A DNA stretch of 5,662 bases from Chloroflexota bacterium (GTDB lineage Bacteria > Chloroflexota > Dehalococcoidia > Lucifugimonadales > UBA3495). The translations under genes were made by a program, and so were the position numbers. Shown piece by piece: positions 5,658-5,662 of the stretch. Position 1 is the stretch's first letter, and each line of letters begins with the position of its first letter. The stretch covers positions 1 through 5,662 of the forward strand of contig JADFPM010000183.1 of assembly GCA_022562335.1 (NCBI GenBank), given 5' to 3'. The notes beneath the pieces were generated by a model. That model was given only the letters and a program-made list of their open reading frames with translations. It ran no database searches and was not told the origin of the DNA.

Positions 5658-5662
5658 TACGC

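Noticed and set aside
1..5662. tRNA, rRNA, CRISPR array, insertion sequence or phage element
   Set aside because: Almost all sequence is accounted for by nuo coding regions. No repeats, transposase motifs or structured RNA genes were seen on either strand.

Overview
The window is a single, tightly packed minus-strand gene cluster for the membrane-bound respiratory complex I (proton-pumping NADH:quinone oxidoreductase family). In transcription order, from high to low coordinates, it reads nuoA, nuoB, nuoC, a small HicB-like gene, nuoD, nuoH, nuoI, a 172-base gap, nuoJ, and the start of nuoK, which runs off the left edge. No credible gene lies on the plus strand; the long open frames there are antisense to nuo genes.

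Layout. Positions 5576-5662 are upstream of nuoA and hold a possible -10 element inside a small inverted repeat. Positions 4088-5575 hold nuoA, nuoB and nuoC, which overlap slightly. Positions 3837-4082 hold an 81-residue HicB-like protein with no recognisable role in complex I and no visible HicA toxin partner. Positions 876-3800 hold nuoD, nuoH and nuoI, joined by 4-base and 11-base overlaps. Positions 704-875 are a gap with two short hairpins and a marginal 41-codon open frame. nuoJ and nuoK follow, 2 bases apart.

How the genes work together. NuoB, NuoC, NuoD and NuoI form the peripheral connecting (Q) module, carrying Fe-S clusters N2, N6a and N6b and the quinone-reduction site. NuoA, NuoH, NuoJ and NuoK form the membrane heel and the start of the proton path. 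The NADH-oxidising module (nuoE, nuoF, nuoG) is absent between nuoD and nuoH, where the classical operon carries it. This is the arrangement of the ancestral-type, 11-subunit complexes of cyanobacteria, methanogen Fpo and several Chloroflexota, whose electron donor may be ferredoxin or another carrier. nuoL, nuoM and nuoN would be expected beyond the left edge but cannot be seen.

Organism. The sequence is bacterial and fairly GC-rich. The EFG-less gene order and the NuoJ, NuoI and NuoA sequence style resemble my recollection of Chloroflexota (Dehalococcoidia/SAR202-like), but this is a low-to-moderate confidence inference without a database search. The only features that depart from a routine complex I operon are the HicB-like insertion, the altered quinone-site loop of NuoH, the Asn in the second NuoI cluster motif, and the nuoI-nuoJ gap.
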